Of a DNA stretch of 64,000 bases, positions 9,600 to 20,122 are shown piece by piece. Each line of letters opens with the position of its first letter. Positions within the stretch are counted from its first letter, which is position 1. A model generated the notes under the pieces. That model saw nothing but the letters and a program-made list of their open reading frames with translations, was not told the DNA's origin and ran no database searches. The position numbers were made by a program, and so were the translations under genes. This DNA is from Pictodentalium vernedei (lineage: Eukaryota; Mollusca; Scaphopoda; Dentaliida; Dentaliidae): assembly GCA_031216915.1 (NCBI GenBank), contig CM062290.1, positions 163,472,453 to 163,536,452 of the forward strand, read 5' to 3'.

Positions 9600-11760
9600 T
9601 CAATGACCGACAAAAGGAGTTATGTTTGTTTGACACATACTCACTGAGTGCTGCGTCAATTTAAAAATGGTCCATTTTATCTCAAATGTATCCAAAATAT
9701 TGATGTCTGGCAGCTTGTATAGGGTTAACAAGTGCCAACAGGAATATTTATTCATGCAACTTGTAATGTCACACCAAGAACTGTGAATGGCTATTTTTTC
9801 TTTAAAATCTACAAGATGTTTTCAGAGAAATCCAGGGAGAACAGGAATTTTAAGCTTTTGATGGGTATCATTGTTTTTCCAGCCCAAAACGGGATAAGTG
9901 TTGTTTTTGGAATACTCTTATTACTTCCAAAAATAATTCTCAGTGAATTCTACTTCCACTTATTTTGATCTCTCCTCCCAACTTCAGGTGCTGTGGGTAC
10001 GCAAACACAGCCTATTTTATCAACATTTTGATGTTTGAGAACCTGCATAGGGTTAACAAATGTTTACAGGAATATTCTGTACATGCAACTTGTAATGTTA
10101 CACTAAGATATGAGAATGGCCATTTTTTCCTGAAAATCTACGGGATGTTTTTAAAGAAATCCTCAGATAACATGAATTTTTAACCTTTTGAGGGGTGTCT
10201 CTCTTTAACCAGCTCTAAAGGGTTAATGCTTGGTTTTGTGAATATCTTCATTACTTACAAAAATGATCGACAGTGAATTCCACTTCCAATGAAGGAGGTT
10301 ATGTTTATCTCGTAGGTACACATTTGGTGTTATGGTTGCCCAAGAACAGCCCATTTTCTCCAAATGTCAATGCTTGGCAGCCTCTGGGGGGTTAACAAAT
10401 GGTTACCGGAACATTTTGTTCATGCAACTTGTAATGTCACTCGAAGACCTGCGAATGGTTAATTGCTCTTGAATTTTTTTTTTTGAGAAATCCACAGAAA
10501 ACTGGAATTTTAAGCTTTTAAGGGGTATATCTCCTTAACCAGTTAAAAATGGGTTAAGACCTCGATTTTTGAATACATTTACTACTTACAAAAATGTTTC
10601 ACTGTCAGTTTTGCGCCCGGTAAAAGAAGTTACGTTTCTCTGTTGTATTCCCATTTGATGTTGTTGTTGTTCAAAAACAGACTATTTTTTCAAAATTTTG
10701 ACATTTAGCAGCCCATGGAGGGTTAACAAATGCTTACCGGAATAATTTATCCAATCAATTGGTAATGTGACACCATGACCTATCAATGGCCATTTTCTCT
10801 TGAAAACCCTACCAGATGTTTGTAAAGAAATCCAGGGAAAACATAAATTTTTAAGCCTTTGATGGGTATCACTATTAACAACCACAAAATGGGTTAACGA
10901 TTGATTTTTTGAATACCCTTATTACTTACAAAAATGGTCTTTGGTGAATTCCACTTCCAACAAAGGAGATTATGTTTATTTCTCAGGTACACGTTGGGTG
11001 ATGTGCGTGCCTGAAAACATCCCATTTTAACAAAATTACGATGCTTGGCAGCCTCTAGAGGGTTAATAAACGCTCACCGGAATATTTTGTCCATGCAACT
11101 TGAAATATCACACAAAGACCTGCGAGTAGTCAATTTTTCTTGAAAACCTACAGGATGTTTTTAGAGAAATCCACAGAAAATGGGAATTTTAAGATTTTAA
11201 GGGGTCTCTCTCTTTAGCCTGTCCAAAATGGGTTAAGACTTCGACTTTTGAATACCCTTACTACTTACAAAAATGTTTGCGTATAGATTGTACGCTCGAT
11301 AAAAGAAAGCACGTTTCTTTGAGGCGTACCCATTGGGTGCTGTTGGCGTCCAAAAACAGCCCATTTTATCACAATTTTGACTTTTAGCAGGCCGTGGAGG
11401 GTTAACAAATGCTCACCGCAGTATTTTGTCCATGCAGCTTCTATTGTCACACCAAGGCCTGGGAGTGACAGATTTTTCTTGAAAATCTACAAGACTCGTT
11501 TAGAGAAATCCATGGAAAATACAAATTTTTGAGCTTTATGGGGGTATTGCTGTTTAACCAGCCCAAAACGGGTTAACGCTTGGTTTTTTGAACACCCTTA
11601 TTACTGACAAAAATGATCCTCGGTGAATTCCACTCCCAGCAAAGAAAGTTATATTTATCTCTCGTGTATTCTTTGGGTGCGGTGGGGGCCTGAAACTGGC
11701 CTATTTCATCAAAATTTCGATGTTTGGCAGCCTGTGGAGGGTTACCATATGCATCGCCTG
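9600..11760 (+). repeat. Decayed tandem array, period about 330-340 bp
   Basis: The phrase GAGGGTTAACAAATGCTCACCGG and variants (abridged) recur at about 9724, 10049, 10387, 10718, 11057, 11397 and 11738. Between them the same order repeats: CATGCAACTTGTAATGTCAC, CTTGAAAACCTACAGGATGT, TTTAGAGAAATCCA, AATTTTAAGCTTTT, AACCAGCCCAAAACGGGTTA, ACCCTTATTACTTACAAAAA and GGTGAATTCCACTTCC. That is about six full units plus partial ones at each end, with clear divergence between units. No frame runs through several units, so this is a satellite-like array rather than a repeat-protein gene. Confidence 0.85.
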
Positions 11761-12075
11761 ATATGTCGTGTGTATCAAAGGGCGTGTCACAGACAGGTCT
11801 AGCAATGACGAATGTATAAAAAAAATCTACAAGACGTGTTTCGAGAAAGTGCCGATAAACCCCAATTTTGGCAGTTTTTTGCCAATTCTGAGAAAATAAG
11901 GGTTAAATCGAAAATTCCGCTTGGGTAGATTTTTAGCTTTTGTGCCCCTCTATGCGTGTGCAAAATTTCGTGAAGATCGGTTCGAAAATGGCTTCTGAAT
12001 CGTACGGACAAAATGTGTGGAAAAAAAAAAAAAAAAAAAAAACCAAAAAAAAAAAAAAAAAAAAAAAATAATCCG
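11761..12075 (+). repeat. Unique tail of the array ending in an A-rich tract
   Basis: After the last unit the sequence keeps some array phrases (TCTACAAGACGTGTTTCGAG), then gives CAAAATTTCGTGAAGATCGG and ATCGTACGGACAAA, and finally an almost pure A tract (about 12019-12069). This could mark the 3' end of a retrotransposed or composite repeat that contains the array. The frames over the A tract are low-complexity shadows. Confidence 0.4.
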
Positions 12076-12169
12076 TAGAAAAACAATAGTCTTTTCCAGA
12101 GGGAAAAGCCTAATTACGGAACCTTTGTACAAACACAAAGTGATATCGTCCAATTGCAGCAGTTTGTTT

Positions 12170-12385
12170 TCGTCGAGCTCACCCTGTAGCTCGGGATAGA
12201 ATAATACTTTTCAGTTTGATGCATCGAAAACATACCTCATTGGAACGAGCTCGACAAGTGCGTTACAAATAAAGGCCATAAGCTATGTTCTGGAGGCTAA
12301 ATATTGAAAAAAGTAGTAAACTTTAGATGGTGATTTTTGTAAACAGCGCTGGTCAGATATTGCCTTTACGTTAGGAAAAGGAGAA
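12170..12385. mobile_element. Fragment of TTAA hairpin MITE, family B
   Basis: CCTCATTGGAACGAGCTCGA followed by CATAAGCTATGTTC, GTGATTTTTGTAAACAGCGC and a TTACGTTAGGAAAAGG end corresponds to the core and right half of family B (compare 54791-55036). The left half is not recognisable. Confidence 0.5.
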
Positions 12386-12556
12386 TTAAGGGGACTGTTT
12401 TAAGCTAAATGTTTACTGCTGAATCCTGTCCACTGCAGTGTAGATTAATTTATCTTGATAGTATTACATACAATTCTATTGTGTACTTTGTACAGTTATT
12501 TTCATTTGTTGTCAAAGTGACATTGCATGCATTATATCATTCTTTTTATATAAATA

Positions 12557-13499
12557 CTAGCAGGGTTACCCGGCGTTGCTTGGGAAAATGTAGGGGTCAT
12601 ATGAAAAGTACCCCCAAAAAACCCCAAAATAGGGGCCGCGTATTTTGCGATCCAGCCCGCCCTACGGGCGGCACACTCTGACCTTCGATCCCGTCACTTT
12701 TTAAACCCCCATCATAATATTCCTGGTGAAAAGTCACCCCTAGTAGACCCCTTTGAGGACCTATATTGGTGAATTTTGCCCCTCCCCACCTCCACTCCCG
12801 CCACTTTTTTAAACACCACTATTAGATTCCTGATAAAAAGTTGCCCCAAGTGGGGGCGCGGTGGCGTCGCGGTAACCGGTTCTCCTAAGATCACCGAAGT
12901 TGAGCAACGTCGAGTGCGGTTAGTAGTTGGATGGGTGACCATTTCAGCGACTGATCCGTGCTCCCGCGCTGTGTCCTTGGGTAAGGCACTTAACCCCGAT
13001 TGCCTAGATGGGGGCACGATGACGCTGTGTACTAAGGCGTACTGCACGTCGATGGTGCGCATGTCTTGAACCAATCTAACCCTGCATGTGCCGCGGTGCA
13101 GAGTTCAGAGTTACGATGATGTTGGACAGCTGACAGCTGCTCGTCGTTGCTCGGTGGTTCTCTCCGGGTACTCCGGCTTCCTCCACCCGTAAAACTGTCA
13201 CCGACATGATACGACCCTGGCTGTTAATGTGTCGTTAAACCCTAATAAAAAAAAAATTACCCCAAGTAGACCCCTTTGAAGACCTATATCGGTGAAAAAA
13301 TTTGGTCATAATTTTGGGTGCCCCTCCCTGCCCCCACCCCCACCCCGCACACTTTTTAAAACCTGACGAGGACCCCCGCCATAAAAGAGTACCCCTAGCA
13401 GACCGATTTTGGGCACTCTGGATGGCCCCATATTCATTTCTGTAACGGACAGACAGATAGAAAGAGGGACAGACAGACATTCTAAAATATAGTATAGAT
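12557..13499 (+). repeat. GC-rich dispersed repeat with TACTAGC...GACAGACAGACATTC ends
   Basis: It opens with TACTAGCAGGGTTACCCGGC and closes with GACAGACAGACATTCTAAAA followed by TATAGTATAGAT, a pair of ends seen in a repeat type widespread in invertebrates; I cannot name its class with confidence. Internally, the phrases CACTTTTTAAA, then GTACCCCTAGTAGACCCC, then TTTGAGGACCTATAT recur about every 130-160 bp. A complete 5S-headed SINE (12852-13256) is inserted in it, with the interrupted phrase TTRCCCCAAGT duplicated on each side. Confidence 0.6.
12852..13256 (+). mobile_element. 5S-rRNA-headed SINE, full length, with 11-bp target duplication
   Basis: The first 90 bases match the 3' two thirds of 5S rRNA (ACCGGTTCTCCTAAGATCAC, GAAGTTGAGCAACGTCG, GGATGGGTGACC), which contains the internal pol III control region. 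A body follows (CACTTAACCCCGATTGCC, then ACTGCACGTCGATGG), then the GGTGGTTCTCTCCGGGTACT domain, a tail ending GTCGTTAAACCCTAATAAA and an A run. TTGCCCCAAGT at 12841-12851 and TTACCCCAAGT at 13257-13267 are an 11-bp target duplication with one mismatch. It is a SINE3-type (5S) element; the central domain resembles conserved SINE core domains described in metazoans. Confidence 0.9.
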
Positions 13500-13599
13500 T
13501 GTTTAAACTAACGGAGTATGCCTCTGAACACGTTGTGCATACATGTTTGCATAAACAAAAAGTAGGTCGTTCATCAGCAAGCAACACAATAAACACCAA

Positions 13600-13690
13600 A
13601 TTGGAAAAGAAGATCAGAAATAATTTAATCCTACAGCCCAAAAGGTCTGTAGGATTAAATTATTACAGAACTTTCCGTAACTGCCAAAAG
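13600..13690. mobile_element. Hairpin fragment of TTAA MITE, family D
   Basis: AATAATTTAATCCTACAG and its mirror CTGTAGGATTAAATTATT (about 13619-13664), followed by ACAGAACTTTCCG, match the palindromic centre of the family D copy at 57713-57955. TTAACCC ends are not visible, so this is a fragment or a decayed copy. Confidence 0.5.
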
Positions 13691-13748
13691 ATTATCCTGT
13701 GAACAGAAGAATTTGTTTCTTGTTTATTGGAGTTTAACCCCTGTGGGG

Positions 13749-13930
13749 GCCCCGGAAATGAAGCAGTGCTTGTTTATTGTGGTAAATAAGCTCAGTTTTA
13801 CATGTAAAATAGGATCCATTTACTAATGTTTGGGGTGAAAATCCTCCAAAATGGGCGATATGGGTATAAACGATTGACTGAACGTGACTTTATCTCGATG
13901 TTGCGATCACGATGCGTCATTGTGCGGAAA
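13749..13930 (+). mobile_element. SINE copy, third type
   Basis: The body phrases GGGCGATATGGGTATAAACG and ATTGACTGAACGTGAC and a short tail (CATTGTGCGGAAATATTTG) match the element at 5911-6110. It is joined tail to tail with the minus-strand SINE that follows. Confidence 0.6.
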
Positions 13931-14145
13931 TATTTGTGGCTTTACAAAACCGTCGACAACCAGGGTCACAGTTTTATGTGCGGAGGAATCTGGAGTACTA
14001 AAGAGAATCACCGAACAACATCGAGCAACAGTCAGACTCTCTAAATTAATACCCTGACACAAACGGAGTTAGCAGCGATTGATGGCAAGTGAACTGTCTA
14101 CGTGCAGTACGCCTTACTACACAGCGCCACCGTTCCCCGCCCCTC
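13931..14145 (-). mobile_element. SINE body fragment, minus strand
   Basis: Read on the minus strand it gives the body (AGTAAGGCGTACTGCACGTA), the eroded central domain and a tail with ATGACCCTGGTTGTC-type sequence (here CTGTGACCCTGGTTGTCGAC). The head and the poly-A end are missing. It abuts the plus-strand SINE at 13749-13930. Confidence 0.6.
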
Positions 14146-14269
14146 CCTAACGATCTCATTCAGAAACTCGGGGTTTTGATTTTTGTTTCCAAAACATAGT
14201 TTATTACATGCATGTTCTACGAATTCCCCATCTACAGCAACACTAAGCTATGCAGAAAATGAAAAAATC

Positions 14270-14443
14270 TGTTCCGCACATTTGTGCGGAACGGAAATCG
14301 TTGACGGACTATTTTTATCAAGAAACGAACTTTCACTGGAATTTTCTACAAATCATGCACCACAATTACAATGTGAATTATGCAATCGCGGAAGGATAAA
14401 ACTCGAAGCCTGCGGCCTCTCGTTCTATCCTTCCGCGATGGCA
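14270..14443. repeat. Two short hairpins
   Basis: GTTCCGCACATTTGTGCGGAAC (14271-14292, perfect palindrome) and a longer hairpin in which ATCGCGGAAGGATA (from 14384) pairs with TATCCTTCCGCGAT (to 14443). They may belong to one degenerate foldback element, but outer ends are not clear. Confidence 0.5.
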
Positions 14444-14458
14444 CTCGTGCCATATCGA

Positions 14459-14665
14459 TTAACCCATTCACGCGCACGTGTCGTTCTGTGTATTTATGGC
14501 CCCTCGAGGGAACGAGCTTGACGAGCTCTTTACGATTAGGGTCCATAAGCCAAATTTTGAAGGCAAAGATTGAAAAATGTAATAAAATCTGAATGGAGAT
14601 TTTTATGAACAGTGCTGTTCAGATATTGTCATTAGTAAAGGAAAGGTTTAAATTGTTTCTGTTTT
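14459..14665. mobile_element. Degenerate TTAA hairpin MITE, family B-like
   Basis: It starts TTAACCCATTCACGCGCACG and includes CCCCTCGAGGGAACGAGCTT, TCCATAAGCCAAATTTTG and GATTTTTATGAACAGTGCTG, in the same order as other family B copies. The right TTAA end is eroded. Confidence 0.5.
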
Positions 14666-15089
14666 TTTTTGCCGGAAAATGACTGAAAATAATTGTGTTG
14701 CGTTCAAATACACCTTAAATTTTGAAAAAAACGCATTATTGATGATTCACTTGTGTAAAACGGTAACCATTTTTGTGATCGCTGGTGATCGTCATCACCA
14801 GAGACGTACGAAAAGTAATAACTGATAAGGTTTTTGATCGATTTTGTAATAATAAATATCGTGTATCAACCAATCAACTTGTACCAAGCACTTGCAATGA
14901 AACTATTGTGATGTCTCACCACCTAGCCATAGCGCAGAAGATAGATTCTCCCTCGATTATTTAAAAAAAAAATTCGCGAAAAGTGTCCAGGAGTAAAAAT
15001 ACTCTTTATACGTATATATTGTCTGGAGCACCAATTAACCATTTACCAAATACGAATAGAAGACGACAAATGCAAAAAACATTCTTGAG

Positions 15090-15295
15090 GAAGTAATATT
15101 TTTCTTTTTTGCCTCTAAAACAAAGCTTATGACCCTCATTCGGACGAGCCTAACGAGCTTCTTCGAAAAAGCAACAATGCCCTATCCTTGTGAAAGCAAA
15201 AAGTGAAAAAGTAATAAAATTGGAATGGCGATTTTTGTGAATAGTGCTGGTCGGTTATGTTTGTTACGTAAGGTAAATAGTTCATAGTGAAACGA
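15090..15295. mobile_element. Degenerate TTAA hairpin MITE, family B-like
   Basis: TTTTGCCTCTAAAACAAAGC, TTATGACCCTCATTCGGACGAG (abridged core), GATTTTTGTGAATAGTGCTG and TTACGTAAGGTAAATAG follow the family B order. Arms are strongly diverged and terminal TTAA sites are not preserved. Confidence 0.5.
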
Positions 15296-15320
15296 AAAGT
15301 TAGCGAAAAGAGGAAAATGT

Positions 15321-15523
15321 TTAACCCTTTGAACTCTAGTGGTATCTTCCATGCCAGTTCAATGGCAGCAATTAGAAGAGTCCATATTCATTATTTCGGG
15401 CTGTACGTTGAAAATATTGATTGGTCTACCCCACACATTTACTGAAAAGCCATCCCATTTAATGACGTTATGATGTATCATGTTGCTTGCCGGAAAAACA
15501 GCCTTTAGGGTTTAAAGTGTTAA
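15321..15523. mobile_element. TTAA hairpin MITE, family C
   Basis: TTAA at 15321-15324 and 15520-15523; left end TTAACCCTTTGAACTCTAG, right end TTTAAAGTGTTAA. The internal phrases GGTATCTTCCATGCCAGTTC and TTGAAAATATTGATTGGTCT match copies at 19883 and 30537. One side of the central palindrome is missing here, so the copy is shorter than its relatives. Confidence 0.7.
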
Positions 15524-15925
15524 GGCTTCGGGTTCAACTGTTAGTGCTGGTGTTAGACACCCTTACATTGCAGAAGAATTTTACAACAAGAATATCAGTA
15601 AGCGGACGCTGAGTGCATTCTAGGGGAGTAGAGACCCAAATCAGAAAGAAAAGAGAAAGCTAAAAACTTGAATTTTTGCCCTCTGCATTCTGAATTATTA
15701 ATGATGCCATTTCGAACCAGTTGTTTACTAACCGTCCATACTCAGAAAGAACGTAAGTTTTTCATAAATGTCACAAAGGCAGTGGCTGGGACTAGGACCT
15801 TTTCGTTTATTGCAGTGCCTGATATTCGAAGTTCACCGAATTTTTCGGATTTGTGTCAATTGCGAAAAATCTAGGGTTAAATGGCAACAAAGCTAACCTA
15901 GAGCACGCAGACACTTCAAGCACAG

Positions 15926-16026
15926 TAATTCCTGGGCGGGAACATGAGTATAAATGACTGGCTAAACTTGCCGTAGTGATAAAACCATATATACTGAAGG
16001 TGACCTTAAATACCAATAAATAAACA
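15926..16026 (+). mobile_element. SINE copy, third type, 5' truncated
   Basis: GGGAACATGAGTATAAATGACTGGC (abridged) and a tail reading GTGACCTTAAATACCAATAA match the 3' part of the element at 5911-6110. Confidence 0.55.
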
Positions 16027-16049
16027 AAGTCTTAACTCAAATTAATTCA

Positions 16050-16160
16050 CCAAGCGGAGTTGCCGAGGGTTTGATTCTTGGTGAGAAGTATAGCCCAACA
16101 TTCTAAATACCCCCCAAGCCACCATTGCCTCCTTCAAAATATACATACAGGCCCATGCCA
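16050..16160 (+). mobile_element. tRNA-derived SINE fragment, copy 1
   Basis: GAGTTGCCGAGGGTTTGATT, TTGGTGAGAAGTATAGCCCA and ACATTCTAAATACC run parallel to 16355-16460. GGTTTGATTCTTGG is a plausible decayed B box. The 5' half of the tRNA-like head is not clear in this copy. Confidence 0.5.
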
Positions 16161-16317
16161 GTCTTCATCAGGCGCCAACCACAGAACTTACCACAGAACT
16201 TCCATAGTACTAGAAACAGCGAGTTTCACTTATTCACGTAGCTGCCGAAAGAAAACCGAATAATCACGAGAACCTCAGCTGAAATACTAGATTCCTGCTA
16301 TCATTTATTTACGGTGT

Positions 16318-16460
16318 GTAATGGTCTTTTGGTCTAGGTGTTGAACTCGTAGTTGCCAGGTGGAGTTGCCGAGGGGTTTTTTCACGGCGAGGACATAGAA
16401 ACCAACATTCTAAACTCCTCCCAAACATGATTGTGTCTTTTAAAATAAACAAATAAATAC
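16318..16460 (+). mobile_element. tRNA-derived SINE, copy 2
   Basis: TTTTGGTCTAGGTGTTGAACTC resembles a tRNA-Leu/Ser A box region (abridged here), followed by AGTTGCCGAGG and then ACCAACATTCTAAACTCC. It ends in an AATAAACAAATAAATA tail. It shares only the tRNA-derived logic, not the central domain, with the other SINEs in this window. Confidence 0.5.
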
Positions 16461-17599
16461 TGTAAGCGGAATACTTCAGCTTGGAAAAGAAGGTGCGATA
16501 TCTTGGATAGAGTCCGATGAAGCAGATGAAGCAACGGTAACTGTTGCTATCAGAGAGTGGTCACCTTTGCTGACGTTGCCAATATCAGAGTGTTCTATCA
16601 GAATAGATGAGAACATGAAAATGTCTCAATTTCAGTACCTCCATAGTTAAGTTGTATCATGACATAGTTAAGACTTAGGAGTCCTTGCACATCGAGAACA
16701 ATTCTGAACTATTAACTGGAAAATCAAGGGAGCCGCATTCCTCAGCTGTACCCTAAGAGATAGCACGAGCTTGTATAGGGTTGCCTTTAGCGCAATGGCA
16801 AGGTTAACGTCGGGCAGTCTGTGCAGAACGCATTTCTTATAAACAAGTAATTTCCACATGTTTGTCTTTGTTTGTCGTGTACTCCGTTTCGTTAAATCCA
16901 CCGACAAACTTAATCGACGTGTTCCGATATTGACTCGGCACTGTTAGCACACTTCTCAATTGCCGTAATTCGATATTCTTCTAAAGCTTGCCTTTAGCTA
17001 TGAAATTGCCTTGATGTCACCGATACCAAACACAACTTGGAATACACAGCGATCTGATATTAACTACTAAATACTATCGAGTCCTTTTCCAGTTATGGGG
17101 GATATTAATACTGCAGTTGAACAACAACGAACCAATAGAACCAATAGAGTATTTGGAGGAGGATATTGTGTCTCCTGGGATCTTCTGGGTTCACATAAAT
17201 ATGATAAAATAGCAGATTTAACACACTTTCAGCAGCATACCACTTCAAATAATTATTTCTCAACCTACATGCACATCATATCAGGTGCATTCGGTCTCAC
17301 TGCCAAGCACCCCAAGGATACAAGGGAATGTACACCGGACATTTACGATACATCTCTCCGCTTTTCGAATAAAATGAAAACGAAATACTTTCAGCAAGAA
17401 GAAACATAAACATGCAAAACCTAGCTTCTTTTCAGCCATGAACCAAAGTAAGTAAACTGAATTCTTTCAAAACAGAATCCTACTTTTGACATTTTCGGAA
17501 ACTAATATGCAAAATAGAGAGTAGGATAATTGTGTGCCCATTTTGGAACAAATCCTTCATTATAACGCGCTGACAAATGACTCTCCCTTCTGGGTCTAG
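16461..17599. other. No gene; possible flank of the Gypsy fossil
   Basis: A 104-codon plus-strand frame (17095-17409) and a 79-codon minus-strand frame (16668-16907) have no recognisable product. Part of this interval may be terminal-repeat or untranslated sequence of the adjacent fossil, but I could not match it to a second terminal repeat. Confidence 0.35.
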
Positions 17600-19367
17600 T
17601 TTTGGAGGGTATTTACACACACGCTCACTTTCTACTGGTATCTGGGGAATCTACATCGCATTTGGAACATCAGTCTGCTGAGGTTCCAAGTTTTCTGGTA
17701 CGAAACAAAGTCAGCAACTTTATTAGTAGGACCAACTGTATCTACAACATCATCTATCTTCTGCTGGTTTGGAGGAGATACTTTTAACACGTGACACGTT
17801 ACTCGAGTATTATGCCCCAGCTGGTCTCCCAAGAACACTCTCTTTCCATGTCTTTTTAAAAGTTTGAATGGGACAACACTGAAAGTTGCTGTTCGCTTAT
17901 TTGTTTTTTTTCTTTTTGTTTTAAGAGAAGAACATCTCCCACGTCAGCTTGGGAACAAGAAGTGTTCATTCGTTGTCACCATATATTGTTTGTTTTGCCT
18001 TTACGTTCTGCATCAGGTTCATACACCTGTAGATCACTATATTCCATGGGGAGATGTCATTATATTAGGGAATGTTATTTCTCATTTTTCGATTAAACAA
18101 CCGTTCAGCAGGAGATTTCCCACTCCTTGCGTGAGGAATACTTGTGAAGCATATTTTCTCAATTCAATTTTCTACTTTTGCCAAGTATTTTTAGGAAAGA
18201 TAAGTTCTGTCTTTTTACTTCGCCATTTGCTTTCCCATCGGGTGATCACTGGAACACATTCTATACCATTCTGTCAACAATATGCAGAAATGTGTTTAGA
18301 TTGAAACTGACGGCCTCGATCTGGTTTTAAAGTTACAGGTAAACCATGACAGCTAAATATAATCCAAACTGTCTCTCACTTTATCAGTAGTAGTAGTAGT
18401 TTTCAAAATGTAAGTTCATTATACTTACTATAGTAATCAACACATACTAATATGGAGATGCAGATGGTAGTAGTCGCAGCTAAGTCAGTTCATGTTGTAT
18501 CTGAGAGTTGTGTTGAGCGAATCGGTTCTGGAGGATCTGGTATTGCCACAAGATGACATGCATAACAAGCTTTGCAGTATGATTCTTCGTCTCGACCCAA
18601 GTCTGGCCACTTGACTTTAGTTCTTAAAGCTTTTTTGCACCAACTATCCCTAGATGGCATTCGTGTGTAAAATCAAGTGCATCTTGTCTTAACTTTACGA
18701 GTAATACGTGTTCTCCTCAAAATCAACTTTCCAACCATGCGAAGTTCCCCTGCTATTGGCTATCAGCATGCATTCTTTACATTTTTTTCAAATTTACCAC
18801 TAAGTATTGCTGTTTGTAGCATGTCATGGTCTGGGTCAGTGACTGGTGCATTTTAAATTTCACGAGTATTGAAAGTTCTAGGTGTTGCTTTTTTGCTCCA
18901 TGACGAACACATTCTTCGGAATCTGCTTGACTTTGTTCTGACTCAGTTGCACAAATCTTCATAATGAATCACCAATGTTGTTGTTTCCTGTTCCTGGTGT
19001 ATTTTCACTGTGAATGTATATGGTTGGAAGCGTAGAACCCACCTCCCATATCCGGGACTTGGTTTTGAACGAGGACCATAAACAGTCTATAGCGGTCTAT
19101 AGTCGGTGACTGGGACAACATCTTTTCTGTACATGTAGGATGGAAGTTTTCACACGCCCATACTAAACTCAATGCCTCTTTCCCCGCTTGAAATATCTAC
19201 GTTCCACTTGTGATAATCAACGACTAGCATAGTTCATAACAGCAGGTCCTTAAGGCTGATGCTGAATGAGCATTCCCCCAATCCAGCAGTACAAGCATCT
19301 GCTACCACCTTAGTTGGTGCATTCATAACATATAGAGTAAGAGTAATTGCATTTTGTAGACATGCTT

Positions 19368-19606
19368 TTAACCCTTTACCCAACGCAGACGATATCAAAT
19401 TTATTGTTTTAAATATCATTTTTTAAAATTTTTCAAAAAATTTCAACAAAACCATATCATGTGACCCGTCGTTGGAACGAGCTCGTTCCAACGAGGGGTC
19501 ACATGATATGGTTCTGTTGAATTTTTTTGAAAGATAATATTTTTTCAACTGCTGAATTTGCATGTTACGCGGGCGGATGGAGCCGATTCGTTGGGTAAAG
19601 GGTTAA
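19368..19606. mobile_element. TTAA hairpin MITE, family A, inside the Gypsy fossil
   Basis: TTAA at both ends (19368-19371, 19603-19606); ends TTAACCCTTTACCCAACGCA and, inverted, TTAACCCTTTACCCAACGAA. The palindrome has the ACCATATCATGTGACC arm and a core shortened by about 12 bases relative to 7399-7646. Confidence 0.9.
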
Positions 19607-19882
19607 GTACTTCAAATGACAATTTTTGGTCTTTCCCAAAATTGAATTCAACACATTTTGTGGTTAGTTTCCCTAGAAGTTCACGTATAGTTGCATACCG
19701 AGGAATGACTCTACAACTGAAATTTATCAGTCCAAGAAAACTCTGCACTTCATGTATGTTTACAGGCTCCCTTGTCTCCATCGCAGGTTTTATTCGATAT
19801 TCTCTTGGTACAATTCCCTTTTCTGATATTAAAAATCCAAAAGTTTCATTATCCTCATGCTAAAATGACACTTTGAGAAAGA

Positions 19883-20122
19883 TTAACTCTTTGAACCTGG
19901 TGGTATCTTTCATGTCAGTTCAATGACAGCAATTGGCAGAGTCCATATTTATTATTTGGGGACAGACCAATTAATATTTTTAACGTGCATCCTTGCGGCT
20001 GCACGTTGAAAACATTGATTGGTTTACCGCACACTTTATCTCGACAGCCATCCTACTAAATGGAAGTATGACATATCTTGTTTCTGAACCGGAAAAGCGG
20101 CCGCACGGGCTCAAAGAGTTAA
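19883..20122. mobile_element. TTAA hairpin MITE, family C, inside the Gypsy fossil
   Basis: TTAACTCTTTGAACCTGGTG at the left and, inverted, TTAACTCTTTGAGCCCGTGC at the right, each with TTAA. The centre is a hairpin in which GACCAATTAATATTTTTAAC pairs with GTTGAAAACATTGATTGGTT around a CATCCTTGCGGCTG turn. No coding capacity. Confidence 0.85.

Noticed and set aside
9600-11760. A CRISPR-like or protein-repeat array
   Set aside because: Units of about 335 bp with diverged copies in a eukaryotic genome are a satellite-like array; there are no short identical repeats with unique spacers and no frame crosses the units.
12017-12153. Lysine-rich or phenylalanine-rich peptides on opposite strands
   Set aside because: They are translations of the A tract.
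12865-12945. A 5S rRNA gene
   Set aside because: Only the 3' two thirds of 5S are present, it continues straight into a SINE body and tail, and the same arrangement recurs at 32530-32613.
16461-17599. A terminal repeat of the Gypsy fossil
   Set aside because: No matching sequence was found beyond the other end of the fossil, so no pair can be shown.
17864-18304. 146-codon plus-strand frame as a gene
   Set aside because: It lies antisense to the integrase part of the Gypsy fossil and has no recognisable motif of its own.
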